A DNA stretch of 64,000 nt from Kingdonia uniflora (Eukaryota; Streptophyta; Magnoliopsida; Ranunculales; Circaeasteraceae). The DNA is taken from the NCBI GenBank assembly GCA_014058105.1, contig JACGCM010000012.1, forward strand, positions 1,302,001 to 1,366,000, in the 5' to 3' direction. The first letter of the stretch is position 1, and each line of letters opens with the position of its first letter. This document shows, in pieces, positions 1 through 12,300 of this stretch. A program made the translations under genes and the position numbers. A model generated the notes under the pieces. It was not told the origin of the DNA and searched no databases. It saw only the letters and a list, made by a program, of their open reading frames with translations.

Positions 1-1342
1 CAGCCAGGTTCAGGGCTTCTAAGTAAACTACACGAGCACGAAGTCTCCTAATTTTTGTGTTCAACTCTTCTCTAGCCGGTAGATCTTTTAATAATTCTTC
101 TTTCTTCACCAGCGATTCCTTTACTTTGATCTCCCCTTCTAGAACTTTCTCCCTGATAAGAGCAACATCTAACTTATGCTGGAAATCCCTCAAGTTCGCA
201 TTTCCCTTCTGGACATGCCTCTGAATGCGAGATATGTCACTCTCTAACTCTCTAATTCGACCTGAGAGACTAACTACATCCCCTCGAACTAAAGGAGCCT
301 TAACCTTAGTTCTACTTCCCCCTGAACGCTCTCTAGCCTCGGCCTTTCTTGGCACGAGCAATGGCTTGGTCCTTTTCGGCTTTAAGTCGAGCAACTATCT
401 TGTTTAAGTCGTCGCACCTTCGTTGCATTTCTCGAATTCCATATCCTTGACGGGGAGGGTCGTTTGCAAATGTTTAGTTGCGGCCTCCAAAGCCGATAGA
501 TTTTCTCGAGCTACCCTCAGCTCGTCATCCTTTTCGATGAATTTTTATCTCATTCGCTCCAGTTTGTTCCTACATCTATGAAGATCATATCAAAATTGTT
601 CCTCTGATTATTTCAGCGCCTGAATACGGTATTGAGCCGTGTTGGCCTGATTACCCTTTACAACCAATGCTTCAACCTGACGTTGAAGTTTCTTGGTACG
701 TTCTGTTGCCTCGGATAGCTCTTCTAATCCCTTCTTAATCTCATAATCTTTCTCCTTGACCTGAAGAGTCAGGTCGAAAACGGCCTGATTTAACTTTTCA
801 AGTCTGAAATGTGCTTTTACGTATTAATCTTCTCTGTTCTCATTCGTCTCCTTCATCCTATCGAACTGCTCCGCAAATTCCTGGTTACACATAAGTACGT
901 TGTCCTCACGTGAGTGAGATGAATCCAATTCGACCTGGGGAATATAACAAGTTTTAGTACAGTTCGATTCAGGAAAACCTTTGAATATATACATACTACA
1001 TTTCTAATGGGACTATGTGATTTCTAAACATCTGCTTCCAAGTACTTTTAGACTAAAAGTTTAGAATCCATTCTTAGAAGAACACTTCATGAGTTTGCTT
1101 TCAGTGTACAAGGTACATACTTTCGATATATTACTCTGTATTAATAGCGTTGAATTTTTACCATGCATTTCTACCCTATTTACTTGATAAATTAACTTTA
1201 GTGTAACATCCAAGTCGAAAAACCTATTTCGATCTAACCTGCAGCTCCACTTGCGCAGACAGCAAGGCTTTAAAGGTCTTTATTTCCCTGGAAAGTCCAT
1301 ATTCTAGGTCATTTATTCTGAGACTCATCTCTCTAACTACCT
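1..1342 (-). pseudogene. Further coiled-coil exons, running off the left edge
   Basis: Two more minus-strand coiled-coil stretches have splice-like borders. The first spans 1342 to about 1243. It follows the acceptor TTTTGTAG, encodes VVREMSLRINDLEYGL and more, and ends CTGCAG before GTTAGA. The second begins at about 938 after CCCCAG and runs to the window edge. It encodes long Glu/Lys/Leu-rich helices such as LTLQVKEKDYEIKKGLEEL and LEGEIKVKESLVKKEELL. The second part holds at least two stops and one frameshift (near 340-400, 550 and 610), so it is decayed. It may be the 3' part of the same spliced ORF as 1427-3256 or the end of a neighbouring copy. The apparent C-terminus at 1427 leaves this open. 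Confidence 0.45.
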
Positions 1343-1426
1343 ACAAAAGGTTTATAAATAAAGTCAATCCGCATAAGTTTTTTCCCCACATCCAATTTTA
1401 CAAAATATTCAAACAAGTACACGTTT

Positions 1427-1853
1427 CTACCCTACTTTTTCGCTACCACCCTCCGGGAGTTCATCATCATCCCCTTGGTTGTCAAGTACAGTTTGGTGGG
1501 AGACACCATCCAGACCGTCCATGACCCCTACCACTTCCGCTTCCTCATCATCTCCTTCCTCAACATAGATGTCAGCCTTAATGGCATCCACCTCCACTTC
1601 AAAATAACCCTTCAGCATCAACTGGCGACCCAGTCTGTCATGCTCCTCAACCATCTTATCCAGAGTGGCCTTTGTCTCAACCTATAGCTGACCGATCGCC
1701 ATGGCATGAGAGGCCTTCAGCTGCCTAACTTCCTTCATGGCTTCAGTCTTGGCTCGAGCTAGTTCTTTCTCCAGCTCGTTCTTCGCCTTCTTCAGCTTGG
1801 ATTTTTCTTCTTCAATACCGAGCCAAATCCCCTTCACGAGACGAGCGACCTGC
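1427..1853 (-). pseudogene. Coiled-coil third exon of the gypsy-associated ORF, with in-frame stop
   Basis: The exon begins after a clear acceptor (TTTTATGCAG on the minus strand). It encodes a heptad-like Lys/Glu/Leu-rich segment (IEEEKSKLKKAKNELEKEL). A TAG codon at 1682-1684 interrupts it, but the same frame continues with VETKATLDKMVEEHDRLG and then an acidic tail ending at 1427. That tail includes DAIKADIYVEE, which I recall as typical of the C-terminal region of this family. The single premature stop suggests a decayed copy. Seen directly: splice-like border, stop codon, coiled-coil composition. Inferred: that it joins the exons on either side. Confidence 0.55.
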
Positions 1854-1922
1854 ATAAAATAAATCAATCTTAGTGATTAGCTAGAAACACATAAAGCAAC
1901 TCTTTCCCAACAATAGAACTTA

Positions 1923-3256
1923 CCATCTTGCTCGTATCTTCCTCTCCATGGAGAGCCGCCAACCTGGCCCTTTCCTCGACCTTCCTAAGGTCATCTACCG
2001 CAGCAGGTCGTACTTCAGTGACCTTCTCCCCAGAGGATTCGACCTTCCTCCTCTTCTCTTTTGCAACCTCGCCACTTTCCGTGGTACTCGAGGCCGGCAA
2101 AGACTTCAACATCCATTTTTTTGGATATTTTTTAACTATCTTGCTCGTCGTGAGATTCGGTTGAGCCGAACTACCCGACCCAGGAGTCTTAGTTCGAACC
2201 TCCTCACCACTTATTTGTTTTTTGCCTTCGTCGACCCCCGCCATCGACCTGGTAGACTGAGCCTTCCTAACCTTGTCTGACTTACTGTCAACCCTCTTTT
2301 TTCTACTCAAGCCAAGTCCCTCCAATACAAGTTCGAGTTCAGTCTCCTCCTCAACAACTTTATCCAACAGGGATTCCTTCTTTTCCACTGTAGACTTTAC
2401 ACCTGCAATACCAACATTTTTACTATCAACTACAGTTGTCAACAAAACATAACAATAATTCTATCTATGCATGTCTATACTTATTTTGCTTTACAGTTCT
2501 AATCCGAAGACCCAAAGGTTCTTCGTCATCTCTCTGAAGGCAATTACCCTTTACCCATATGACGTTATCATTCCAGGTACGACCTGCCGAATTCAGATTG
2601 AAAAAATGAAGCCGAGTTGCACTCGCACAGAAATATGCTCCCCCACTGGCTTTAAAATTCTTCACCCCGTAAAACTACAAAACGTCTTCAGGGGTTATCC
2701 TCCTCACTTTTTCCTCCCTTTCCCATCTTTCATTCAGATGGTCACACACAGTTATTACCTCCCACATGTTCCCGTTCAATTGAACAGGAGATGCCCTAAT
2801 TGCGTTCATAATCCTCTTCACCAAATTGGTGAGGGGAAGACTCAACCCATACTCTAATTGAGATAGGTAACACAGGAAACCCTCCGAGAGATCACTCTGG
2901 ACATCCCCATCGAAATATTCTAATGAGATCGATTCATCTATACCCCTATCTCGTTTTTCTACTTCCAAATCTGCCAGCAGATAAAAATACTCTTCCCCCT
3001 CCGCTACCATACAACCTCTAAATTGCCTACCGGCAAACTCTACACAGTTGCCCCACCTCCCTCCTACAGTCGCCTTGGCTTTACAAAACTCTCTAAAGGC
3101 ATCCGAACCCGGAAAATAAGATACCAATTGACCAGGGAAACCCGGGAATTGTTCAAATCCTACTTCCCCTTCATTATCAGACTCATTCGTCCGACCAGAT
3201 GTCGATACCTCATTAACAGACGAACTACCCATCTTAAAAACAGATTCTATAGGCAC
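1923..3256 (-). pseudogene. N-terminal part of a gypsy-associated spliced ORF (PF04195-like)
   Basis: I recognise this as the plant 'putative gypsy-type transposon' family. Exon 1 starts at 3256 and runs to about 2,500. It has an acidic Ser-rich start, then a conserved core including LPLTNLVKRIMNAI, SPVQLNGNMWEV and, near its end, FFNLNSAGRTWNDN. The next open block (about 2440-1923) is Lys/Glu/Ser-rich and low-complexity. It ends at a good donor: GATG then GTAAGT, reading minus at 1922. The break near 2,450-2,500 looks like an intron, but I could not fix its donor. From established knowledge, such ORFs occur as extra, often antisense and sometimes spliced ORFs in Tat-type Ty3/gypsy elements; their function is unknown. 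The same core recurs on the plus strand at 56.1-57.9 kb. A host-domesticated copy is possible but less likely, given the stop codon downstream. Confidence 0.6.
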
Positions 3257-3329
3257 GCTTTTGACCTACACAAGTGCCTCTCACGCTTGACCTACATACA
3301 GGTTAAGGCATTTATCATTCCTCCATCTA

Positions 3330-3332
<3 letters not shown>

Positions 3333-3361
<29 letters not shown>
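3333..3361. repeat. (AT)n microsatellite
   Basis: A run of about 14 AT dinucleotides just upstream of the minus-strand ORF start at 3256. It is a simple repeat likely to vary in length. Confidence 0.95.
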
Positions 3362-3362
<1 letters not shown>

Positions 3363-3479
3363 CTTGACTCTACTGCCGATTCTCATTCGGATATTGAAGG
3401 TTAGTAGAGATGTATGCGATATATGTTGATGTACGTATATATATACGTTTCTCACACACTTTCCCCTCAAAAACGTGAT

Positions 3480-4800
3480 TTTTACCTTGTATATCGTAGC
3501 AGAAAACCCCAAATCTTGGAATAAATTATTTGAACTTATCCCCTCACTAGTACACACATTAGTTACTACACTCGGCCTTACGCCACCACGAGTAGTGTCC
3601 CTTTCGACCTGTAACAACTCGAGTTTACATATTTCCTATAAATTTCTATCACTCACTTGTTAAACATAAATCATTTTTATCAGCACGACATTGTCCAATA
3701 CGACATTGTCAGCACATATTCATCTCAGTTCGAGCAACATTGTATCATCACTTATCAACAATTATTCAACTAACACCCAATACATTTCAGGTCGATTTAA
3801 GAAGTTTTTCTATACACAGTTTCGTAAATATCAACTTTTATTCATATCAAAGATATTACATACGATTTACAGATAACAAGTTTTCACACAGGAATACAAC
3901 TGAATGATATCCATCTAGCACCAAACTTCAAATACTTTACAGATAACAAGTTTTCTCTGTTTATTGAAAGCTACAGGACATTCAGGCACGCCGAGGAATT
4001 ATGTCTTCCAGTTCTTCTTAATTCAGTGATTCTTCACCCTGATGCAAAGAAGACATTGGAACCAACAAAGATCTTCCCTCACATGGATCGTGGATCGGTT
4101 AAAGCCCAGTCAAACGCCATCATTGCTCCGTTTTGAATTTTAAACTTTTAATACATTATTTCTCAATCAAAGTCACTCATGACTTCGATTGTGATGGGGC
4201 GATTGTAGGGGCTTATTCCTCGATCTCACTCATAATCGAGCTCACACAGTTCGATTTACCTCCATCTTAGGCTCACGCAATTTTAGTACTTAACACTCTA
4301 GTCAAACATTCCAACCAGCCCCACGAACTACTCAAGAACGTGGGTCAAGCTAAACCGGGAAAATGTTATTCAGTCAAAGACACCTGTCTCCCACGAACTC
4401 GTCAGTTATTCAGTCAATCTCCACTAACCACATTATTCAGAAAACGTGTTCTAGTACGATGAAAAGCTGTGGAGAAGCCTATATAAAGGAAAAATTCTAG
4501 AAGAGATAATAACCAGAAAAATTACTCAAACTTCTTATTTACGAGATCAAAAGCATTTCTACATTCTAGAGATCCTTGTAATAAAGATATCCACTCCAAG
4601 CAATAAATATACTTTTACAAAAATCTTCCATACGAGTTCGTGGTTTTTTACATGTTCAGAGGTTTTCCACACTAAAAACGTCTGTCTCTAATTTTTGCTT
4701 TATATTAGAGCATTGATACAGGTTCATTGGTGTGATAGCTAATTCCTAAACATATCGAGCTTACGGAATTTGGCCATGATAGCTAATTCATCCACCCAAG
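3480..4800 (+). mobile_element. LTR-like block with TATA box, poly(A) signals and PBS-like end
   Basis: The block matches, with divergence, a second block at about 58,430-60,540 in the same orientation. Shared landmarks are AAATTATTTGAACTTATC near its left end, a pair of 'tttacagataacaag' repeats, GAACGTGGGT, and a Cys/Pro-neutral AT-rich right half. On the plus strand it has TATATAAA at 4480-4487 and AATAAA-type signals downstream (about 4580-4610). Then comes ..GGTTCA followed at 4727 by TTGGTGTGATAGCT, which resembles the primer binding site TTGGTGTCAGAGC seen in the copia element at 17,967. This is how a plant LTR, U3-R-U5 then PBS, should read. The left LTR border is not certain. The adjacent coiled-coil ORF lies on the opposite strand. 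Confidence 0.5.
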
Positions 4801-4964
4801 TGCTGTCGATGCTCTCACTAATACGTAGGCTTAGCTCGACCTAACCTCACATCCTCCAAGTCCTAACTTTTTCGATGGCTAACTAACATGAGGCAGGCCT
4901 AAACAAGTATATATCAAACACAAACAAGTTTCATCATTTGAGAGATAGAGAAGAAAAAGAAAAG

Positions 4965-6328
4965 ATGGTGAAAGTGGCAACATTCTTCGCGATGACCTTT
5001 GGAGCTTTTCTCTTCTGGCAATCCATGAATAAGGTTCACGTTTGGATCGCTCTCCACCAAGACGAAAAGGTAAATCTCTCTCTCAAAACCCTCAATTTTT
5101 AGATACAATCTTTACTTATTATGGTTTCAGATTCTTACTTCACATACTGCTGTTGTTGTTTTTTACCACATTGGTAATGAATTTTGCGTTTGAGGTCTAG
5201 GGTGGAGATAAATAGGTTGATGATAGGTTAATGGATCTTTGAGGGGTGTTAGGCGAAAGGTATGATTGTTTGGGAGGAGAAAATGTTTAAGAAGGGATAT
5301 TAGCTATGCTTAAATCCATTGTTATAATCCTTATCTTCCACGATTAAAAAGGTTTGTGTTTGTCTCTGGATACATCTACCCAGAGACAAAACTTGGAGAG
5401 AGTGATAGTACAATGAGAAAACCTAGAGTGGAAAAAAGAAAATGAATATTTGGAGAATAAACTCTGAAAGGAGAAAGATAAAGAATCTAAGAAGATCTCT
5501 AGCTTTTCTCACTTATTCTATTTTCATCTCTTTATCCACCACCACATACACAGTCTCTCCCTCTTCCGCTTAGAATTTTCACGCATTTCTGTTCAGCTCT
5601 TAAACATTCTTTGGCTTCCATCTTTTAATTCGGTACAAACAGTATACAAAAGGAATTGCTACAATGCCGAGCCAACTCAATCATAGCTTGTTAAGTCCTC
5701 TTCCATAATGTGAACTAAAACAGCATTTTCATAAGCTGTTGCATTGCGAGTGGGTTTAATTGAATTTGATGCAATTGCATTTGCGTGAAAATTGCAGCAG
5801 AACAAATAAGGATTTACTCACTTATTTGGCACACATAATCCAACAAATTCTCCTCTTCATTTGGCGTAACTTCTCACAAAATCATCACAACAAAAGACCT
5901 ACTGCAGCAAATGCCGCCTATATTGTAGTCCTTCCAGAAGGCAGAAACTATACAAAAAGGAAGCTTTGAGAGCATCAAGTGATTACCCGAACCCTCTCTA
6001 GCTCTTTCTTGAGGGCTCTGTCCCAACTTGTTATCGTATTGAAAGGACTCATAAAACCCATAGGTCCTATTGCAGATACAAAAAATATAGAAGACGATGA
6101 TTAGTTAAAGATAAGAGAGAAGAACTTTATAAATTCTCTATGAAGGGACGATGATGGCAACCAGGTTAGTCATTTGGCAACATTGAGGATTGCCAAGAAA
6201 ACTAAAACTAGGGCTATTTCTGATCCTTCTTCAGTTCCGGATCAAGCGACACTTAATGTTATTAAGAATTAAGTCGAAGAGGAAGGGGCTTAAAAAACCG
6301 CATGGAGCACAAGATTTATATCCTTGGT

Positions 6329-6359
<31 letters not shown>

Positions 6360-9300
6360 TTGTTTATCTTGGTCCCACAAAAGGGTTGAATGACGAAGAA
6401 CATAAGTTTTCAGAATTGGATTATTGATTGGGGAGAAAAGAGATGGTTTTTGAATGTGTGGATTAGAGAGAAGTCAAGGTTGTATAAAATGATGCAGCTG
6501 AGGTGGAGAAGATCTTGGATGAGGATCAGTTTAGGAAGGGTTTGGGAAAGAAAACTTTGCTGCCGATTTCAACTTCCTGCACCTCTTTCCTCTTACTTAT
6601 ATATTTTAGTGTAGGCAACCCATTTATCTTCCTATTGCCTTGCCCCTTAAGAATTCCGAAAATAACATTTAAGCTTAGAAAGAAAGATATTCGGCCCCAC
6701 ATAACTGGAAATGATGTGAATAACCATGCATTGAAGAAATGTTTAAGCATAACAAGTCTCTCCCTATCAAACAACAATTTTCTTTTCCACCCTACACTGC
6801 ATTCTCAGTACCAAAAAATAAAAACGAAGCTCAATTCTATCATAATAAATTGGAGCTCTGATATAAAGTGAACTTCTCTTTTGGAACGGAACTGTTTGTC
6901 GAATAATCCCCTCTTTGTTGTTGGCATTTCATCATGAATATAAATACCCGATTTATCAAAATTAATCACCTCCTTACAAGATATGAGGTGGGGCAAAGAA
7001 TTAAAGTTGATAAGTCTGGTATCTATTTTTATGATAAAATTCCTGCAGCAAGGAAGGTATTATTAAAGAAGCAGTTGGGTTCCAAACGAGAAATCTACAT
7101 TTGATATCTTTCACAGCTTCCTTACGATATGATTGAGCTTGGTTTTTGTTTTCTGTTATGATAGTTAAAATGCACTGTAGGGTGAAAATGAAAACTATTG
7201 TCTGGTGTGTGGAGACTTTTAATGTTGCTTAAACATGTTCGCCAACGCTTGCCTATTCACATCATTTCCAGTTCGGTGGTGCCAAAGGCCATTCTTTATA
7301 AGCTTTAAAGGTTATTTGTGGAGTTCTTTGGTGGCAATAGGAAATTAGAAATAAGTGAGCCGTTTGCTTGGAGTAAACTATGTATGTCAGGGCGAAGAGG
7401 TTTACAAGATATTAGACAATCATTTCTTATGAAAAAAAATCTTGTAGCATACCTCAATCTTCGTGGGCGAGGCTTCTCGGAGAAAAGTATTGGTTATCAA
7501 GCATTACTCCCGTTGCCGTATGCTACAAAAATGTGGAAATCGATTAGTGGTGTTATGATTAACATAATGGACAATAGGGCAGGGGCATTTGGGAGAGGGC
7601 CGGACTTAATTTTTTCGAATGCAAATTGAACTGGTTAGGGACTCTCTTAGTTATTGTATTAACACTAACATTGAGTATGGTATTTGTGATAGAGATGTTG
7701 TGCGAGGGAATCAGCAGTGGCATTAAACACTGAAGTGTAATATACCTATGTACTGGAGGAAGATAATGCCTAAGCATTTTGTACTTAATAAAGATAAAGA
7801 TAAAGATAAGCCAGTGTTGAAGGTTGAGACGAAGGTAAATTTCAGTCAAAATGGCACTGGAATTAATACGTATTTGCTGTACGAGTTCATATTGTTTAAA
7901 GTGGTTTGGTATAAAGCTTTAACTCTAAAATACAGCTTTTTTTTCTGGGGATTATGGTACAGTTCACTGGTGGTAGACTTTGTACTCAAATGTTGAGATT
8001 GTAGCTTCCATCATATGTTTTTGTGATCAAATTCTGAAGAAAGAAAATCTAAGTAACTTGTTTGGAGAAAGCGAAATTGCAGTTCCAGTTTGGTCTCAGT
8101 TGTTACCAAACTGAGACTTAACTAGAGGATGTCTTTTAGGTCTCCTTCACCAGCATGAGACAGGCCTACCAAACAACGCATTGGGCTTGTTATCAAACAC
8201 GACTTATTGTTGGGTTTTTGAGAATTAGGCAACTTTTTGTGGGAAATGCCTGCATTGTGTTTGTTTTACGGAGTTTTGTGACTTTTGTGTTAGAGCTTAG
8301 ATAGCTGTAGTGAATTGAAGTAACTGATTAAGATGTAATTTCTGTTTGATTTTGTCTTGGTTCAAGTGTGAAGTAGCATATGGTGAAATGGAGGTCTTTT
8401 GCTCCATGAGAAGTGAGGGAATTTTACGGATACGGACCTAAAATGATCAGTAAATTTTTGTAAGGGGAAAATGGATTTGAGGTTTGGGTGGAGAGATAGG
8501 CCGTGTCCTGCATTTTTGGTGACTTAGATTGGTTAGCAAGTGGGGAGAGGGGATATACTATGTTCACGGGATCTTTCAGGTATGGCGTTTCAAAAGGAAT
8601 TTTGAGGTCATGGCTTCTTTAAGGGGTGTTAGGCCAAAGGTGAAGTAAAGAAGGCATGTTTATATTTTGGGAGGTGAAAAGGTTTGAATAGGGAGATTAG
8701 CTTTGTCAAAATCCATTATTATATTCCTTATTTTCAAGAGAGATGTGACTTACTGGTGATACTGGAAAAGGATGAGATGCCAGGAATTTCTGATATAGAA
8801 AGAATTTCAATGCTGTGAAGTGGGATTTAGTTTAGATATGGGAGACATTCATGTGGATCTCTCATATGATAGTTCAGAATGGATTAGGTCCAAGATTCGA
8901 TGCTTTTTAGATAACTGCTTTTTGCCTTTCACTTGACTCCCTTCACTCTCTCTTTTTTTCCGAAAGAGGTAAGAATAACTTAATTATTAATCGACTCTGA
9001 CAAATTTAAATCTAACCAGCACCACCAAAAGAAAAAAAAACATTGAAGGTGAATGAGTGATGTAATATAATTGTGTTGATCTTTGAAACGTCCACATTGA
9101 AAGTTTTGGCCTTCCCTTTGTTCCTTTCCTTCCAAATAAACTATTTAATGTCATAGGTAGCAAATTCAAGCTGATTTACGTGTGTTCTTCAAAATGCTTT
9201 AAACCACGACTCCATTGAAGAGCTTATAAAGCCATCTTTTAATATCCAGATATGCCAGCTAGGTATGTAAAGTAATTCCCATGCTTCGATGAATAACTGC

Positions 9301-12300
9301 CAATGAATAAGTATAAAATTTGAGTGTATCCTCCTATTGTGGTGTACTTTCACTGGATATATTTTTCCTATCTTCCAAGAATGCTGGGAGAACTTATGCC
9401 TCATGTTCTTTGTGTCGGTATTGTTGGCGATTTCATGAAAAATTATCTTGAGTTCTACTTTAGCTTGGACTTCTTTATTCTACCTGTTCATGCTAAAACT
9501 CATGTTCCTTTTAGAATATAAGTTGATCCAGGCAACTTTGCATCCCATATTATTTTTGGATAAGTTAAAAGTTATATTGATATAAAAAAAGGATTAAAAA
9601 GAAGTGATGCATCCTATATACCCTTAACATTATTTAATCGATAAAAGTCAGACATGTATCACCATATAACAGCTTATGGTAAGTGTTAATTGATATCTCG
9701 CATTTAAGGAAACATAAAAAGAGATACTTTATTCCCTGTCTAAATTGAACTCGCATGTTATGGACATTTCTCCCAAGTCCCACAAATTTTATCTATGAAT
9801 TTTGCGTGATGGACACCCAATATAATCGATAAAAGTCAGACATGTATCACCATATAATGTGCCATTGCACCCGGGTCCCTTGGCACTTGCTTGCGTCACA
9901 CTAAAAATTGTTGCTGACAGCTTGAGGTGTGCAGATGGATTGATCGTGCAAGTGTATGCCGTATGATGAAAGCTTTAACTTTGCTCTCTACAAACAAGTG
10001 ATTGAAATTTTCCTCCTTCAGACTTTGACAACTACATGATGAAAGCTTCAATCTGTATGTCTTAGTAGAGTCTACCACCACTACATTGTTTCGTAATCTG
10101 CAAGAGAAAATCTCTATTTTCATTGCCAAAGCCTCATACCAGATCCACCTCAAATAATCTGCAGTAGTACCATAAGTAAGTAATGATTCCAATGCCGTTT
10201 TGACTGCAATTTCCCTTGTCTCAGCCTTCTATAGTGGCTTATCTATATCTTCATTAAGTACCAAGTCTTAGACAATAATTTTCTTCCTGTCAATAGGTAT
10301 GTTATACTTCAGATACCACTGCTAATTTTGATGTAACACATCCCTAGATAGGACGTGTCCCACAGTAGTTGGCCTCTATCTCTTTAGTTCTATAAAGAGG
10401 GGCTCTCTTTTATTTTCCAAGCAGTTAGTTGTGTTTTAAGAAAAGTTCTAGTGAAACTTAAAATTAGGGTTCTTAAAGAATCTAATTTCTTCCCCAATTT
10501 GAATGTAATTAGTGTTCTTCGTGATTATCTTGCTTCCGCGTAATCAGTTTACACTAAAGTGGTATCTGAGCGACCTTCCGATTCTTTGATTCGACGAGAT
10601 ATACGAGTTTTTTTTTGGAACTCGTAAGTGCTCAAACCGAGCTACTCAAGACGATCGTACGAACCTGTAAAGATGAAGATAGGTACGATCAGCCCCATTC
10701 ACATGACGTTGTCGAGGAGTTCTCCGGCGTTCCAAGCACTACGGATTGACGCGAATCGCGTGAGCATTTAACGGCCACGACGATCAAAAATCCTAGTAAA
10801 CTTCCGTAATGTACGACATGATTGGCCAACCAACGAGGTCCCCAACGGCCGGAGTAGAAGCTGTGATCCCAACTAACAAAACCGTTGTGAACGGCGAGAT
10901 CTCAATCGTGGTTGAAAGCAGTAAGATCGTGGGAGAGACAATCCCAAAATGGGTCCCTTTTGATCCCTACGGGTTGGGCCCAAAACCAGCCAAGCCGAGC
11001 CCAACTCGAAGCCAACCAATTAGGCCCGAACCCACCTCAAATAACACTTTTCACCAACAGCACGTAAGCCCGCCAAATTTTAAACCCGAAAACCAAATTC
11101 TTATTAAAGATATGGTCCCACCACTATTTCTCATCCCACCCACAACATCACCAACAAAGGTGGTTCCCTCCCCGACCCCAAACCTACCCCTCTTATCACA
11201 ACCGACCTTCACAGTGGCAGCATCGTTACCGACGCCACCAACAACGCTGTCCCGGCCGACAGTAAACCCAAAACACCAAACATCGACCACCGGCCACGAC
11301 ATACAAAATCCCGACTCCTACAATGCCTTTTATAGTCTACCCCTATGTGCTTCGGTAAACCAAAAATTAAAATTTGACCCGGATAACCTAAATTCTTGGC
11401 TCTGTAACAACATATTTCGTACAATTTGCATAGCAGAGCATGCAGAGTTGCAGTGTCATGTTTCTAAGTGATGCGACAAAGGCCTAGTTAGAGAGAGCTG
11501 TCTCCATGTGCAATGCCAACCCTTCTAACTCCTAAGAAGGATGGCAGCTGGCGGATGTATGTTGATAACAGGCAAGATAACAGTTAAGTACCGTTTCTCG
11601 ATCCCACGATTGGAGGATATGATTGACAGTTTACACGGGGCCCGAGTTTTCTCCAAGCTCGACCTCCGTAGCGGGTATGAACAGATTCGTATGAGGCTGG
11701 ATGATGAGTGGAAGATGGCGTTCAAGACAAAGGATGGTCTCTTTGAGTGGATGATCATGCCTTTCGGTCTATCGAATGCCCCATCGTCATTTATGCGGTT
11801 AATGACAGAGGCATTGCGAAAGTATATCAACAAATTTGTTGTTGTGCACTTCAATGATATTTTGATCTACAGTAGAATAGAGGAGAAGCACTTTGAACAC
11901 ATCCCTACTATTCTTGGAGTCCTGAGGGACAACAAGTTATTTCTTTAATTAAAGAAATGTTCTTTCATGGTCGATTTTGTGCAGTTTTTGGGGTTTGTGG
12001 TGTCAGCTGACGGTATACGGGTTGACGAAGACAAGGTTCAAGCTATCAGGGATTGGCCGGTTCCTACATCGACTTCATACAGGTTCAAAGTTTCCACGGG
12101 TTACGTTTTACATGAGGTTTATTTTTAAGGTTTTTGTATGATCATGGCACCATTAACTGATTTGATGACAGATGTCCCAGAGGCAGTTACGGATTTTGCG
12201 ACGATCAAGGACAGGTTGACGTCAGCTCCAGTTCTTGCTTTATCAGACTTTACACAATTGTTTCATGTGCACACAGATGCGTGCAAGACGGGTATTGGAG

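Noticed and set aside
1948..2280. Plus-strand ORF of 110 codons
   Set aside because: Antisense shadow of the second exon of the minus-strand spliced ORF, whose splice borders and composition are better supported.
6190..6614. Open frames over the TG/poly(G) tract as a gene
   Set aside because: The frame exists only because of simple sequence, with no splice or family evidence.
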